Of a stretch of DNA of 64,000 bases, positions 1 through 8,225 are shown piece by piece. Origin of the DNA: Candidatus Chloroheliaceae bacterium (GTDB lineage Bacteria; Chloroflexota; Chloroflexia; Chloroheliales; Chloroheliaceae); NCBI GenBank assembly GCA_013390945.1, contig JACAUC010000002.1:1-64000 (forward strand), in the 5' to 3' direction. Made by a program: the position numbers and the translations under genes. Numbering within the stretch: the first letter of the stretch is position 1; the number at the start of each line of letters is the position of its first letter. The notes beneath the pieces are model-generated. The model ran no database searches and was not told the origin of the DNA. It worked only from the letters and a program-made list of their open reading frames with translations.

Positions 1-9
1 CTGATCGCG

Positions 10-50
10 CCACATAATTCTGAAGAAAGTACGCCATTTAATTCTGAAGA
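10..50 (+). repeat. Left-end direct repeats (putative TnsB sites)
   Basis: Two copies of a 17-bp motif, CCACATAATTCTGAAGA at 10-26 and CCATTTAATTCTGAAGA at 34-50, are 24 bp apart. Read inward they share an AATT..G.AG core with the right-end motif (AATTTCGCAG when read inward), so the two ends have the expected inverted arrangement. The similarity is only about 7 of 10 core bases. The outermost left terminus is probably just outside the window. Confidence 0.5.
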
Positions 51-153
51 TTACAGATAACCACCTAAAAACAGGCACTTAACCCGTAAAAAACTCTCAA
101 GATAACTTTTCGCCGACAAGTAAAAGGTTCTGTAAGACCCTTTGAAAACGAGG

Positions 154-1122
154 TTATCTGAGATGGGGGCTAATAGGAATAAATTCCTTCTTTACCAGTT
201 CGATCCAGTAGTTGGTATCTTTTGGATTTAAATATTGCAGCCAACGAATAGTACTTACAATTGAATTAACCATTTTAAAGTTTCTTGGATTCTTGGTATC
301 TGAAGACGAAGAATAACCAAAACTCCTAACATTTTTAAGAATAAATTCTTCATTAAATTGAGACGCTTCCCCGTACAATGCAAGAATAATTCCTTCCTGC
401 CCTAATATCCCATCTATCTGTAATACCTCCGAGATTTTTACACGTTCTACTAACCCAGTTTCTAAACGACTCAATATGGTATCCGAGATTTTTCCAGATT
501 TTTCCAGATTTTGAAGAGCTATTTTACTCTCGTGTCGTATTCCCTTAATATATAAACCTACATCCTTAGGCGTAAGCAAACCTTTATAATTATAAATCTC
601 TAAAATCAATTTAGGTTCCAATTCTGGAGGATATTTTAGCTCAAAATCATAAAGTGGTGAGTCTATTAGTAGAAGTTTATCAATGTCCTCTGAGGTAAAC
701 AACTTGACATTCTGAAACATTTGATTATTTTTCCCCATTTGAAGGGAAAAGACTTCATTAAGAAGATTAACATAACTTTGTTTGAATTTAGACAAATCAG
801 AATCTAATAAATCTTTTACATCTTGAAGAGTTAATACACTACCTCCTCTTAACACGCCTGGACTCTCAGTCTGTGCCAAAAATGGAAAATTTTTTCCAGA
901 TAAGGTTTTTACAACTTCAGAAATTGTAAAACCTAAACCAAAACAAATCGGCATAACAGTAAATATGGTGGCTTCAGTATTTTTATTCTCGATTCTACTA
1001 ATGGTGGATTTATCGACACCTGTTAACTTCTCCATACTCCTTAAATCTAAGCTACGTTCCTCACGTACTTTTTTCACCCAATCACCAAAATCCATTCTTA
1101 AATCCATTTCATCAGATGCCAT
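154..1122 (-). CDS. Double-HTH (XRE-like) transcriptional regulator of the transposon
   Basis: A DNA-binding regulator of about 322 aa, divergent from the transposon operon. An N-terminal XRE helix-turn-helix covers roughly residues 10-70 (VREERSLDLRSMEKLTGVDK then STISRIENK). A second region near residues 180-260 (KDVGLYIKGIRHESKIALQN, then SDTILSRLE) has the same helix pattern, so I read it as a two-HTH protein. The chosen ATG at 1122 lies 11 nt after an AGGAG. A 15-bp duplication (TGGATTTAAGAATGG) around the start creates alternative GTG/ATG starts at 1134, 1107 and 1095. The adjacent perfect palindrome at 1241-1262 is its likely operator. Xre-type regulators are known in other CRISPR-associated transposons; control of this operon is inferred from position. 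Confidence 0.75.
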   Translation of the reverse strand: MASDEMDLRMDFGDWVKKVREERSLDLRSMEKLTGVDKSTISRIENKNTEATIFTVMPICFGLGFTISEVVKTLSGKNFPFLAQTESPGVLRGGSVLTLQDVKDLLDSDLSKFKQSYVNLLNEVFSLQMGKNNQMFQNVKLFTSEDIDKLLLIDSPLYDFELKYPPELEPKLILEIYNYKGLLTPKDVGLYIKGIRHESKIALQNLEKSGKISDTILSRLETGLVERVKISEVLQIDGILGQEGIILALYGEASQFNEEFILKNVRSFGYSSSSDTKNPRNFKMVNSIVSTIRWLQYLNPKDTNYWIELVKKEFIPISPHLR

Positions 1123-1201
1123 TCTTAAATCCACTCCTCTTAGATCTACCGATCCTGCTAATCTGAGGTCAAAAAAGATGTCTAATCATCCTTTTTGCCC
1201 G

Positions 1202-1230
1202 TTGACAAACTTCAGATATCCTTGTATAAT
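1202..1230 (+). promoter_or_regulatory. Consensus sigma-70-type promoter of the tns/cas operon
   Basis: TTGACA at 1202-1207, a 17-nt spacer, and TATAAT at 1225-1230: a perfect match to the housekeeping consensus, pointing at the transposon operon. The predicted start site, near 1237, abuts the palindrome at 1241-1262, so a bound regulator would block it. The transcript would carry a leader of about 150 nt before the first ORF at 1389. Confidence 0.8.
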
Positions 1231-1277
1231 GCCTTGTAGTAAGTAAGTTGTACAACTTACTTTGATACAAGGCATTA
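1227..1277. promoter_or_regulatory. Nested palindromic operator
   Basis: A perfect 22-bp palindrome, AAGTAAGTTGT/ACAACTTACTT, at 1241-1262 is enclosed by a second inverted pair, TAATGCCTTGTA at 1227-1238 and TACAAGGCATTA at 1266-1277. It overlaps the -10 edge and start site of the promoter at 1202-1230 and lies between the divergent regulator and the operon. It is the obvious binding site for a dimeric repressor. Confidence 0.75.
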
Positions 1278-1388
1278 ATACAATTTGATGGCTCAATTTT
1301 ACCATATTTTAAAGTTGTAATTATCTAAAGCTGGGGCAAAGCTAGGGGACATCACCAAAACAAGAAAATCTGGGGCAAGAGGTGCGGT

Positions 1389-1685
1389 ATGAATCTTGAC
1401 CAAGCAAAAATCAAAGCTAAACAGGCTGCATATATCTACGAGCATTGGAGCCAATTGTTTGGTGGATGCCATCAGCCTACACTGGAAGATTATTTAGCAC
1501 AACTGATATATGAAACTGCTCAAACTGAGCGTGAATTATGTCTGCAATTTACTAAATTTACTGAGCGAAATACATCGAACCCACAGATTATTATACCGAA
1601 GCTGGCATATTACATTACTACTCTGAATGACTACAAAATAATAACGAGGCATTTATGGAGCTATCTGATTACATTGAAGAAATGA
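1389..1685 (+). CDS. Hypothetical 98-aa protein, first gene of the transposon operon
   Basis: I do not recognise this family. The ORF starts at ATG 1389 after an AGAGG-type ribosome-binding site and overlaps the transposase start by 31 nt, suggesting translational coupling. The protein looks mostly helical (acidic/basic heptad-like stretches around residues 1-60) and has no nuclease motif that would make it TnsA. As the promoter-proximal gene it could be a regulator or a transposition accessory factor. The real-gene call rests on the good start, the overlap and its place behind the consensus promoter. Confidence 0.55.
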   Translation: MNLDQAKIKAKQAAYIYEHWSQLFGGCHQPTLEDYLAQLIYETAQTERELCLQFTKFTERNTSNPQIIIPKLAYYITTLNDYKIITRHLWSYLITLKK

Positions 1686-3673
1686 AACGTCTTGAAGCGA
1701 TGCGCCGGAAAGAACTGCTGGGAACAACTGTGGATGGTGAATATAGCTATAATGTTTTACGCCAGCGGTCTCGCGCTATTTTCGTACCAGTGAATACACT
1801 ATACAGCTGGTGGTATAGCTATAAAGAAAAGGGATTAGATGGTCTCATGCCTACAGGCTGGACTGAACTTAAAGAGGAGGAGAGGACAAAAATAGATACA
1901 CGTTACAAACAGCTAGGATCGCTTGCTGATGCAGAATGTATATCAGTAGAGCAGATTGCTAAACTTGCTGATAAAAATGGTTGGTCGTATCGGACAGCAG
2001 AGAGATGGTTATCACGTTATCGAATAGGAGGATTATTCGCGCTTGTATCATTGGGTGGAGAGAAAGAGGCCAAAAAAAGAACAGTGCCAGAACTGATGGC
2101 ACTTGACTCTGCTGCTATAGCTGTGATTGAGGAGCGACTTGAGAAACTAGGCAATCTGGATTACCACATCGCAATAACAGATGACAGTGTAAAGGCCAGA
2201 GCAGCAGAAGTAGGAATATCTCCTCGGCAACTATGGCAATATATTAGTCAGTTGCGTAAGCATGGGCTTGCTGGTTTAGCACCTAAGTCAAGCTTTCAGA
2301 AAGAAACCCACTATCAAATCAGCGAGCGTATACAAACTGTAATTAAAGGCATAAGACTGGATAACGTAGACTATCCAATTAGGGCTGTCTACGAAACTGC
2401 TTGTCAAAAAGCCCGCTTACTTGGGGAGGCAGAGCCTAGTCTCTGGCAAGTGCGCGTCATTTGTGACGAAATTGCTGCTCCGGTGAAATTACTCGCCGAT
2501 AAGCGCAGAACAGAGTTTCGGAACAATTATCGCTTTACTCACCGAGTGGCATCTGGTCAGTCTATTATCTATATGCTTGATGACCATACAGTGGATGTAT
2601 TAGTCAAAGATATGCGTCAAGACGCGGCAAAGAAAAGCGGCGAGGTACGACCTTATCTGACATTATGTATGGATGAAGGTTCAAGACTTGTAATATCTGC
2701 TCGCTTTTCTTACGATCAACCGGACAGGTTTGATGTTACATATGTGATCGGGCAGGCATTACTCGCTCCAGTTAAGCATCCTTTCGGTGGTGTGCCTGAT
2801 CGGATTAAGCTAGATAATGGTAAAAACTTTAAATCATTACTCGTTAAGGAATTGGTCAGGGAATCTGGAATTGATTTAGAATATTGTGCCCCTTACTACC
2901 CGGAAGGTAAAGGTACTATCGAAAGATTTTTCGGAACGCTAATTATGCGCCTATTTTCGGCATTGCCTGGTTACGTCTCATCAAATTCTACAGAGCGCAA
3001 TCCAGCAGCAAAAGCAAAACTCACAATTGTAGAACTTGAAACATTATTTTGGGAGTTTGTTGAAAAATATCACAATGAAGTACACAGTGAAATTGGAATT
3101 ACACCTGTTGCTTACTGGCAAAAGAATTATTTTGTGCGAGAAGCTGACTCCGTGCTACTCGATTTACTTCTCAAGGAACCGGAGAAACGCCGCATTATTA
3201 AAGAAGGTATTAAATACAAGAATCGACTTTATTGGGCTGTGGAATTTGCATCGCTAGTAGGTCAAGATGTAATTATACGTTCTGGACCATACGAGGTGAG
3301 TGACGAAATTGAGGTGTTTTATGATGGTCAGTGGCTTTGTACTGCTGTAGCCACAGACTCAGAAAAGGGAAAACTGGTCACAGGTGAGCAGGTAAAAGCC
3401 GCTCAGCGTAACCAAAGAGAAGCACTTAATAAGGAAATTAAGCTCAACCAAGAGGTTCTTAAAGGGGCTGACAAAGAAATCGAAAAAGCCCGCAAGATTT
3501 TAAATCCTGCTTCGCCGAACACAGAGCTAGGCGATGATAAACCATCTGGCGATGAAATCGAGAAAACTGCTACAACTGCAACTGAGAAGAAAGAAAAACC
3601 CTCTAAGAAGAAGCTTGATCTTTTAGAGCGAATGGAAGCGAAAGAAAGGAAGAGTGAACAAGATGGCAAATAA
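1655..3673 (+). CDS. tnsB: TnsB/TniA-family DDE transposase
   Basis: Catalyses DNA strand transfer at the transposon ends. It has N-terminal HTH domains (residues about 10-220, with repeated RTAERWLSRYRIGGLFAL-type modules) that would bind the end repeats. An RNase-H-like integrase core follows, with D310 (in DDHT), D387 (in KLDNGKNF) and E423 (in GKGTIERF), a DD35E spacing. A Mu-type beta-barrel (about 500-590) and a Lys/Glu-rich flexible tail complete it; in relatives the tail contacts TnsC. The length of 672 aa is normal. No TnsA endonuclease is fused or adjacent, so transposition may be replicative (cointegrate-forming), as in Tn5053-type and V-K systems; that is inference. It is coupled to tnsC by an 11-nt overlap. 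Confidence 0.93.
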   Translation: MELSDYIEEMKRLEAMRRKELLGTTVDGEYSYNVLRQRSRAIFVPVNTLYSWWYSYKEKGLDGLMPTGWTELKEEERTKIDTRYKQLGSLADAECISVEQIAKLADKNGWSYRTAERWLSRYRIGGLFALVSLGGEKEAKKRTVPELMALDSAAIAVIEERLEKLGNLDYHIAITDDSVKARAAEVGISPRQLWQYISQLRKHGLAGLAPKSSFQKETHYQISERIQTVIKGIRLDNVDYPIRAVYETACQKARLLGEAEPSLWQVRVICDEIAAPVKLLADKRRTEFRNNYRFTHRVASGQSIIYMLDDHTVDVLVKDMRQDAAKKSGEVRPYLTLCMDEGSRLVISARFSYDQPDRFDVTYVIGQALLAPVKHPFGGVPDRIKLDNGKNFKSLLVKELVRESGIDLEYCAPYYPEGKGTIERFFGTLIMRLFSALPGYVSSNSTERNPAAKAKLTIVELETLFWEFVEKYHNEVHSEIGITPVAYWQKNYFVREADSVLLDLLLKEPEKRRIIKEGIKYKNRLYWAVEFASLVGQDVIIRSGPYEVSDEIEVFYDGQWLCTAVATDSEKGKLVTGEQVKAAQRNQREALNKEIKLNQEVLKGADKEIEKARKILNPASPNTELGDDKPSGDEIEKTATTATEKKEKPSKKKLDLLERMEAKERKSEQDGK

Positions 3674-4571
3674 TACCGAAGAAGGGCAAGAGTTATCTCT
3701 GCCAAGGGGTCAGGTTGCAATTGAGACCACAAATCTCAAAAAATTTAGGATGTTCACTGAATTGTTACTTAATACATCCAAGCGTTACCCTACGATGGGG
3801 GCGGCAACTGGGGGATCGGGAGTAGGAAAATCAGTTGCAATCGATTCGTTTGTGAGTAATCAGAAGCCACGCCCTTATACGGGTCTGCCTGGAATTATCA
3901 AGGTTGAGGTCAAACCGAGATCATCGTCAAAAATATTAGCAGAACAAATCGTGACAGCCCTGGGATATAAACCGAAAGGATCAAATGGCCCAAAACTTTC
4001 GGACGAGGCTGTAAGAGCTATACAGAGCAATAGTATAGATCTACTCATAGTTGATGAAGGCGATAGACTCAATGATGATAGCTTTGAAGTACTACGAGAT
4101 ATTTATGACAGAGCTAGATGCCCGATTTTAGTTGTCGGCTTACCAGACATTCTGAGAGTAATCGAAAAACACGAAAAATTTCTTAGTCGGGTCGGTCTCC
4201 GTATGAGTTTTGTTAATCTTGACGTGGAAGAAGTCTTGTATACAGTTTTGCCTCAACTTGTTTACCCAAAGTGGACATTTGACTCTAAAAACGCAGCAGA
4301 TATTGAGATGGGTACCCAAATCTGGGACAGGGTAAAGCCTTCGCTCCGCAAGCTCCGGGATTTACTTGAGATTGCTAATCAGATTGCTGAGATTGATGAT
4401 AGCCCACGTATAACAGTTGACATAGTTAGAGAGGCTTCGAACTGGGCAGCAAAACGCATGAAAAATGAGGAGAATTCTGAGATCCAGAACAAAAATAACC
4501 AACTAGGCGAACACGAGGAGAGATCAGAAAAGCGTAATGCTGCTAAAAATCGCAGAAAACCACAAGAGTGA
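3663..4571 (+). CDS. tnsC: TnsC/TniB-family AAA+ ATPase
   Basis: ATP-dependent regulator that bridges target recognition and transposase. Walker A GGSGVGKS is at about residues 50-57 and Walker B LLIVDE at about 127-132, with an arginine-finger-like region after it. The C-terminus ends in a charged extension (residues about 260-302). A GTG start at 3654 is possible, but ATG 3663 sits about 9 nt from AAGGAAG and is preferred. It overlaps tnsB by 11 nt, and the next gene begins within its stop codon (TGATG). The length of about 302 aa suits TniB/TnsC of the small type. Confidence 0.9.
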   Translation: MANNTEEGQELSLPRGQVAIETTNLKKFRMFTELLLNTSKRYPTMGAATGGSGVGKSVAIDSFVSNQKPRPYTGLPGIIKVEVKPRSSSKILAEQIVTALGYKPKGSNGPKLSDEAVRAIQSNSIDLLIVDEGDRLNDDSFEVLRDIYDRARCPILVVGLPDILRVIEKHEKFLSRVGLRMSFVNLDVEEVLYTVLPQLVYPKWTFDSKNAADIEMGTQIWDRVKPSLRKLRDLLEIANQIAEIDDSPRITVDIVREASNWAAKRMKNEENSEIQNKNNQLGEHEERSEKRNAAKNRRKPQE

Positions 4572-5779
4572 TGGAAAACCCTTTTCTTAATAAGTCATTG
4601 CTTAACTCACCGCTTCAATTTGACCTGTGCGCGCAAATACATTTTTCGGCATTGTACGGTGTACGGCATAAACTCCAAGTGGATGAGATTCCTGATAACA
4701 TCCCAATATCCCAATTGTGCCAAGAGGCAAAGCTTAAGGGTAGGGAAATATATTTAGCCCACCCTACGGACATCTATCAGATTTTTGAGGGTGTTACGCT
4801 TGCAGTGTATAACACTATCGAAGAACTTTATTGCTCTCGCCTCAACCGGAGCATAAAGATGGTGTGGCTAATCTTGGAAAAAATGGCAATTGAGGCAGGG
4901 TCGCCAGAACTCAGCTACGAAGCAGTCTGGGCAATTTGCCAATATCTCGGACGGCTCCGCAAAGTGTATAGTGACACAACTTTAGAGGTATATCAATCTG
5001 AATGGCTAGTCGTAAAAATTACTCCTAGTGTTTATATTCAGCAATCAGAAAGTATCTGCTTTAAGCCTTCGGTTGTTTGTATTATTGATACTTTGTCTAT
5101 CAAGGTAATTGCATTCAGGGTGGGTAAAGAAGAAGAAACTGAAGAAAATATCGCTCTATCAATTTATGATGCAATTGAAGCATGTCGTCAACCCGGTCGT
5201 GAAGGGGCAGGCGGACTAGTTTGGCAAATACCTGAGCAACTTCTTAGTAACATATCTGTTTCGGACAGGATTCAAAGAGCTTGCGCTGGTATTGGGATAA
5301 GCATTCAAAGCGTTGCAAATAGAATGCCTATTTTGAATGCTTTGCAGGGTGTGTGGACAGGAGATTTGACCGGGAAGCGACTTAGTTACAATAAGTTTAT
5401 GTCCTTACTTGATACTTATCTTGAAAATGTTCACGGGCATGGGCCTCTAATCAATCGTGAGAAGCGTAGTCAAGAGCTTAAGCAGTTTGTTGGCTATAAC
5501 AGAGATCCAGCCTGGCAATTTCCGGCATTGCGTTATCTTTTACCCCAACATGCGGGCATAATTTCTCAAAATGGGACAGTAGAATTTGACGGCTTGCACT
5601 ATACGAGCGATCTAATTAAATATTGGCATAATCATGAGGTTACATTGCGCCGATCAGAAATGGAGGAAGCCGTAGCTTGGATATATCTAGATGGTGAAAT
5701 ACTTTGCCAAGCAGTAGCAAGCGAATTAATTCGTGCAGATGGAAGCTATCGGCCTAATCGTCTAGGAAGAGGAGGCTAG
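4571..5779 (+). CDS. Catalytically degenerate TnsB-like protein (candidate targeting adaptor)
   Basis: A protein of about 402 aa in the operon slot where TniQ is usually found. It has no CxxC zinc motifs and does not resemble TniQ. By eye it aligns with the TnsB integrase core: FKPSVVCIIDTLSIKVIAFR matches the second core strand (RPYLTLCMDEGSRLVISARF in TnsB). Later comes a region ending in RYLLPQHAG, with GLHYTSDLIKYW and EILCQAVA, like the Mu-C beta-barrel (GQWLCTAVA in TnsB). The positions corresponding to the second Asp and the Glu lack acidic residues in motif context (IPEQLLSN, ANRMPILNALQG), and the N-terminal DNA-binding repeats are missing. I infer a non-catalytic paralogue that could link Cascade to TnsB/TnsC. 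Function unproven. Confidence 0.65.
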   Translation: MENPFLNKSLLNSPLQFDLCAQIHFSALYGVRHKLQVDEIPDNIPISQLCQEAKLKGREIYLAHPTDIYQIFEGVTLAVYNTIEELYCSRLNRSIKMVWLILEKMAIEAGSPELSYEAVWAICQYLGRLRKVYSDTTLEVYQSEWLVVKITPSVYIQQSESICFKPSVVCIIDTLSIKVIAFRVGKEEETEENIALSIYDAIEACRQPGREGAGGLVWQIPEQLLSNISVSDRIQRACAGIGISIQSVANRMPILNALQGVWTGDLTGKRLSYNKFMSLLDTYLENVHGHGPLINREKRSQELKQFVGYNRDPAWQFPALRYLLPQHAGIISQNGTVEFDGLHYTSDLIKYWHNHEVTLRRSEMEEAVAWIYLDGEILCQAVASELIRADGSYRPNRLGRGG

Positions 5780-5780
5780 A

Positions 5781-6572
5781 ATGCTCTTTGCTGCGATAAT
5801 CTTTAAACTAAAACCAGTGAATCAACGCATATCTCCATCAATCTCAAGAGTAAATGGTATCAATATTCAAGAAGCTTTATTTAGTCACCCGGAAATCGCC
5901 TGCATTCCGGTAGATTTACAGATTCTGCAAGATCAGCAGAGGATAACAACTGCTTTTCTTGGTAGGCATAATCAAGCTTACAAAGTACGTATAACTATCA
6001 TAACAAAGGAGAGTAGCAACTTATTTAATTCTCTTATAATTCTACTTACTACCCACCCTAAGTTGCAATTATGTAATACAGAATGGCAAATAGAGGAAGT
6101 AGAGTTTTCTTCTAGCGATATGTGGACAGGGATCAGCACTTGGGTAGATTTGATGAATAAAACTTTAGGACATCATATTCGCTTTACCTTCGCTACTCCT
6201 GTAATAGTAAAAGGCGATAACGACAGTAACGATGGATACCCATCGTCTTTTCCTAGCCCAATTAATGTATACGCAGACCTGAAAAGGCGATGGGAGGTTT
6301 TGGACGGCCCAGAATTACCAGCTGGATGGGAAGATTTTTTGAACGCTGGAAGCTGCTACGTCTCGGATTATCATAACCTGCGGGGAACTATGACTCAGAC
6401 TCCCCAAGGTTCACAAATCATGTATTCGGGTACAGTGGTTTATGAGTACCGTAAAAATGAGCCAAAATATAATAATGCGCTTAATGCTCTAGCACGACTA
6501 GCTTTTTATACAGGGGTTGGTCAGGAAACTGTTCGAGGTATGGGTGCGACTAGAATTATCATTCTGGAATAG
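5781..6572 (+). CDS. Cas6-like protein lacking the usual catalytic histidine region
   Basis: Starts 5 nt after a perfect AGGAGG. The C-terminal half reads as a Cas6/RAMP fold: INVYADLKRRWEVLDG, then a strand pair, and the glycine-rich finale FYTGVGQETVRGMGATRII, closely matching the family signature. The N-terminal half is diverged and lacks the GHxxH motif seen in the second Cas6 of this operon. His residues occur elsewhere (GRHNQ, GHHIRF), so loss of activity is a prediction only. At 263 aa it is a normal Cas6 size. It sits between the TnsB-like gene and cas8, the position of cas6 in known I-B-type CASTs. Alternatives: a repeat-binding structural subunit or a linker to the transposition proteins. 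Confidence 0.7.
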   Translation: MLFAAIIFKLKPVNQRISPSISRVNGINIQEALFSHPEIACIPVDLQILQDQQRITTAFLGRHNQAYKVRITIITKESSNLFNSLIILLTTHPKLQLCNTEWQIEEVEFSSSDMWTGISTWVDLMNKTLGHHIRFTFATPVIVKGDNDSNDGYPSSFPSPINVYADLKRRWEVLDGPELPAGWEDFLNAGSCYVSDYHNLRGTMTQTPQGSQIMYSGTVVYEYRKNEPKYNNALNALARLAFYTGVGQETVRGMGATRIIILE

Positions 6573-6581
6573 GACATAACA

Positions 6582-8153
6582 GTGGAATATACCGTTATTA
6601 AAATTGGTGAAGATATATTCGATTCTTTACACGCTTGTGGATTAGGGATTCTGCTTGCTACTGCTGGTGATACCCAAGTCAAAATTGAAGATATGGGTAC
6701 TTATTATAGAATATACTTTGGCAAAAACACATTGGAACAGACTGGATTAGAGATCCTAAACAATGTACTCGCTTTACCCACTCAGGATGAAGTCCTTAAA
6801 TTTGGCAAAGATCAGACGCAATTCTCGGTAGCTTTGGCTAACTTTGATGGCCTACTATCTGCTTTGTTCACAACTCGAGGCCCGCGCTTGGCCTCGGTAA
6901 GAGATGTAATCAGTAAGCAAAAATTAAGTACAACCAGTGTAGAAGATAGTCTCTCAAAGGTTATCAAATTTAAAAATAAGTTGCTAAACTTTGCTGCTCA
7001 AAAAGCAAAGGCTCCTTCTATTTTAATGATAGATATATTACTTGACTATTCTTCTATCAATCCAAAAATTCCCTCCCTTAATGTTAAATCAGGGATTAAC
7101 AATCTTAATGTTCTAATGACTGTAGCACCTGCTTTTAGTTACTCTACTCGGCAGCCGCGTAGTGATGGGCTTGTTACTCATAAAACAAACATCTCGATAG
7201 CTGGTACTCGCTATGCGACATTATTAGCGTTTGTGGGTGCGGCCAGATTTTTGAGAACGCAGCGTGTTTCAGGTAATTTAGTAAATTACTATGTGCCATT
7301 AGCAAATCAGATAACTTTAGAGGTCAATACTACCTTACCACTTCTTTTTCCAACTGAAATTGCGTCAGTGCAAGCAATTATTGCACAAGCACTGAGTTAC
7401 GCCACCGATAAAAGACAATCTTCTGATGTTGCTTGGAAGAAATTAAGTTACCAGACTCTTCAAACACAGGGTGCTTTGCAATCTATATCCGTTGACCGAG
7501 GATGTTTCGATTTAGACTGGCTAACTCTAATTGGAAAACAAGCAGGAGATAAAATTTTAAGTCATTGGAAATCTCTCCTGTATAAAAAGCGTGAGTCTAT
7601 AATTTTTGAAATTGATAACTTGCTGGATTGCTTAAAAAGTCAGAGGCTCGATAATTGGCTGACCCATCTGTACGAGATGTCAAACCTAACGTTAGGGGTT
7701 GATAAGATCAGACCTTATAGTTTTAGCGAAGTAAAGGAGATTAGTCTGATGATGTCTGATGCAAAAGATAGCTTATTGACCGAGATTTTTGGGCGTGAAA
7801 AAGGAACAGTACGCTTCGGTCATGCTCTCCGACTCTTAGGTCGGTATAACTTTGCTAGTTTACGTGATTTAACTGATGCACTTGATTGTGTCCAAACTCG
7901 TGACCAGCTCTTACGCTCTTTGGCCCAACTAGCACAAGAATGTACTATAGCCAGCGCAAAATCGCAGTTTATTATCGTACCCGACGATGAAGATCTCCGG
8001 CAATTATTGGTAGATGTTGAGCAAAATACTGCTCGAACTATTGCTCTTTTACTTATAATTTTAGCATCATTGCGTTATCCACAAGTGTCAAATTCGGAAC
8101 CCAACGATACACAAGCATCAAATTCAGAACTTGTAAGTTCAAACGCTAACTAG
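6582..8153 (+). CDS. cas8: Cas8-type large subunit of a Type I Cascade
   Basis: The family assignment rests on position (cas6-cas8-cas7-cas5 order), size (523 aa) and a weak resemblance to the DevT/Cas8 group; there is no short diagnostic motif. The N-terminus (MEYTVIKIG, HACGLGILLA) and a mixed alpha/beta body precede a helical C-terminal third. In Type I systems this subunit reads the PAM and starts R-loop formation. GTG start at 6582, 9 nt after the upstream stop with AGGA in front. An internal ribosome-binding site and ATG at 7749 would release the C-terminal part as a small subunit. There is no HD-nuclease or helicase motif, so this is not a Cas3 fusion. Confidence 0.7.
   Translation: MEYTVIKIGEDIFDSLHACGLGILLATAGDTQVKIEDMGTYYRIYFGKNTLEQTGLEILNNVLALPTQDEVLKFGKDQTQFSVALANFDGLLSALFTTRGPRLASVRDVISKQKLSTTSVEDSLSKVIKFKNKLLNFAAQKAKAPSILMIDILLDYSSINPKIPSLNVKSGINNLNVLMTVAPAFSYSTRQPRSDGLVTHKTNISIAGTRYATLLAFVGAARFLRTQRVSGNLVNYYVPLANQITLEVNTTLPLLFPTEIASVQAIIAQALSYATDKRQSSDVAWKKLSYQTLQTQGALQSISVDRGCFDLDWLTLIGKQAGDKILSHWKSLLYKKRESIIFEIDNLLDCLKSQRLDNWLTHLYEMSNLTLGVDKIRPYSFSEVKEISLMMSDAKDSLLTEIFGREKGTVRFGHALRLLGRYNFASLRDLTDALDCVQTRDQLLRSLAQLAQECTIASAKSQFIIVPDDEDLRQLLVDVEQNTARTIALLLIILASLRYPQVSNSEPNDTQASNSELVSSNAN
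7749..8153 (+). CDS. cas11: Predicted Cas11 small subunit from internal translation start in cas8
   Basis: In frame within cas8, AAAGGAGA at 7733-7740 is followed after 8 nt by ATG ATG at 7749-7754 (codons 390-391). Translation from there gives a 134-aa, mainly helical protein up to the shared stop. Independent production of Cas11 from inside the large-subunit gene is established for several Type I subtypes (I-B, I-C, I-D). The site's strength and position fit that pattern; expression here is inferred. Confidence 0.5.
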   Translation: MMSDAKDSLLTEIFGREKGTVRFGHALRLLGRYNFASLRDLTDALDCVQTRDQLLRSLAQLAQECTIASAKSQFIIVPDDEDLRQLLVDVEQNTARTIALLLIILASLRYPQVSNSEPNDTQASNSELVSSNAN

Positions 8154-8225
8154 GTACGTTGCCTATTAGGGTTAGAAATAATAATCATATAGATATTTAT
8201 GTAGTTAAAATGAGAGGAAAAGACA

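Noticed and set aside
1389-1685. 98-aa ORF as TnsA
   Set aside because: Too short and no nuclease-like acidic/Gln-Lys motif; kept only as a hypothetical gene.
4571-5779. This protein as TniQ/TnsD
   Set aside because: No N-terminal fold or CxxC zinc pairs of TniQ; the order of motifs follows the TnsB core instead.
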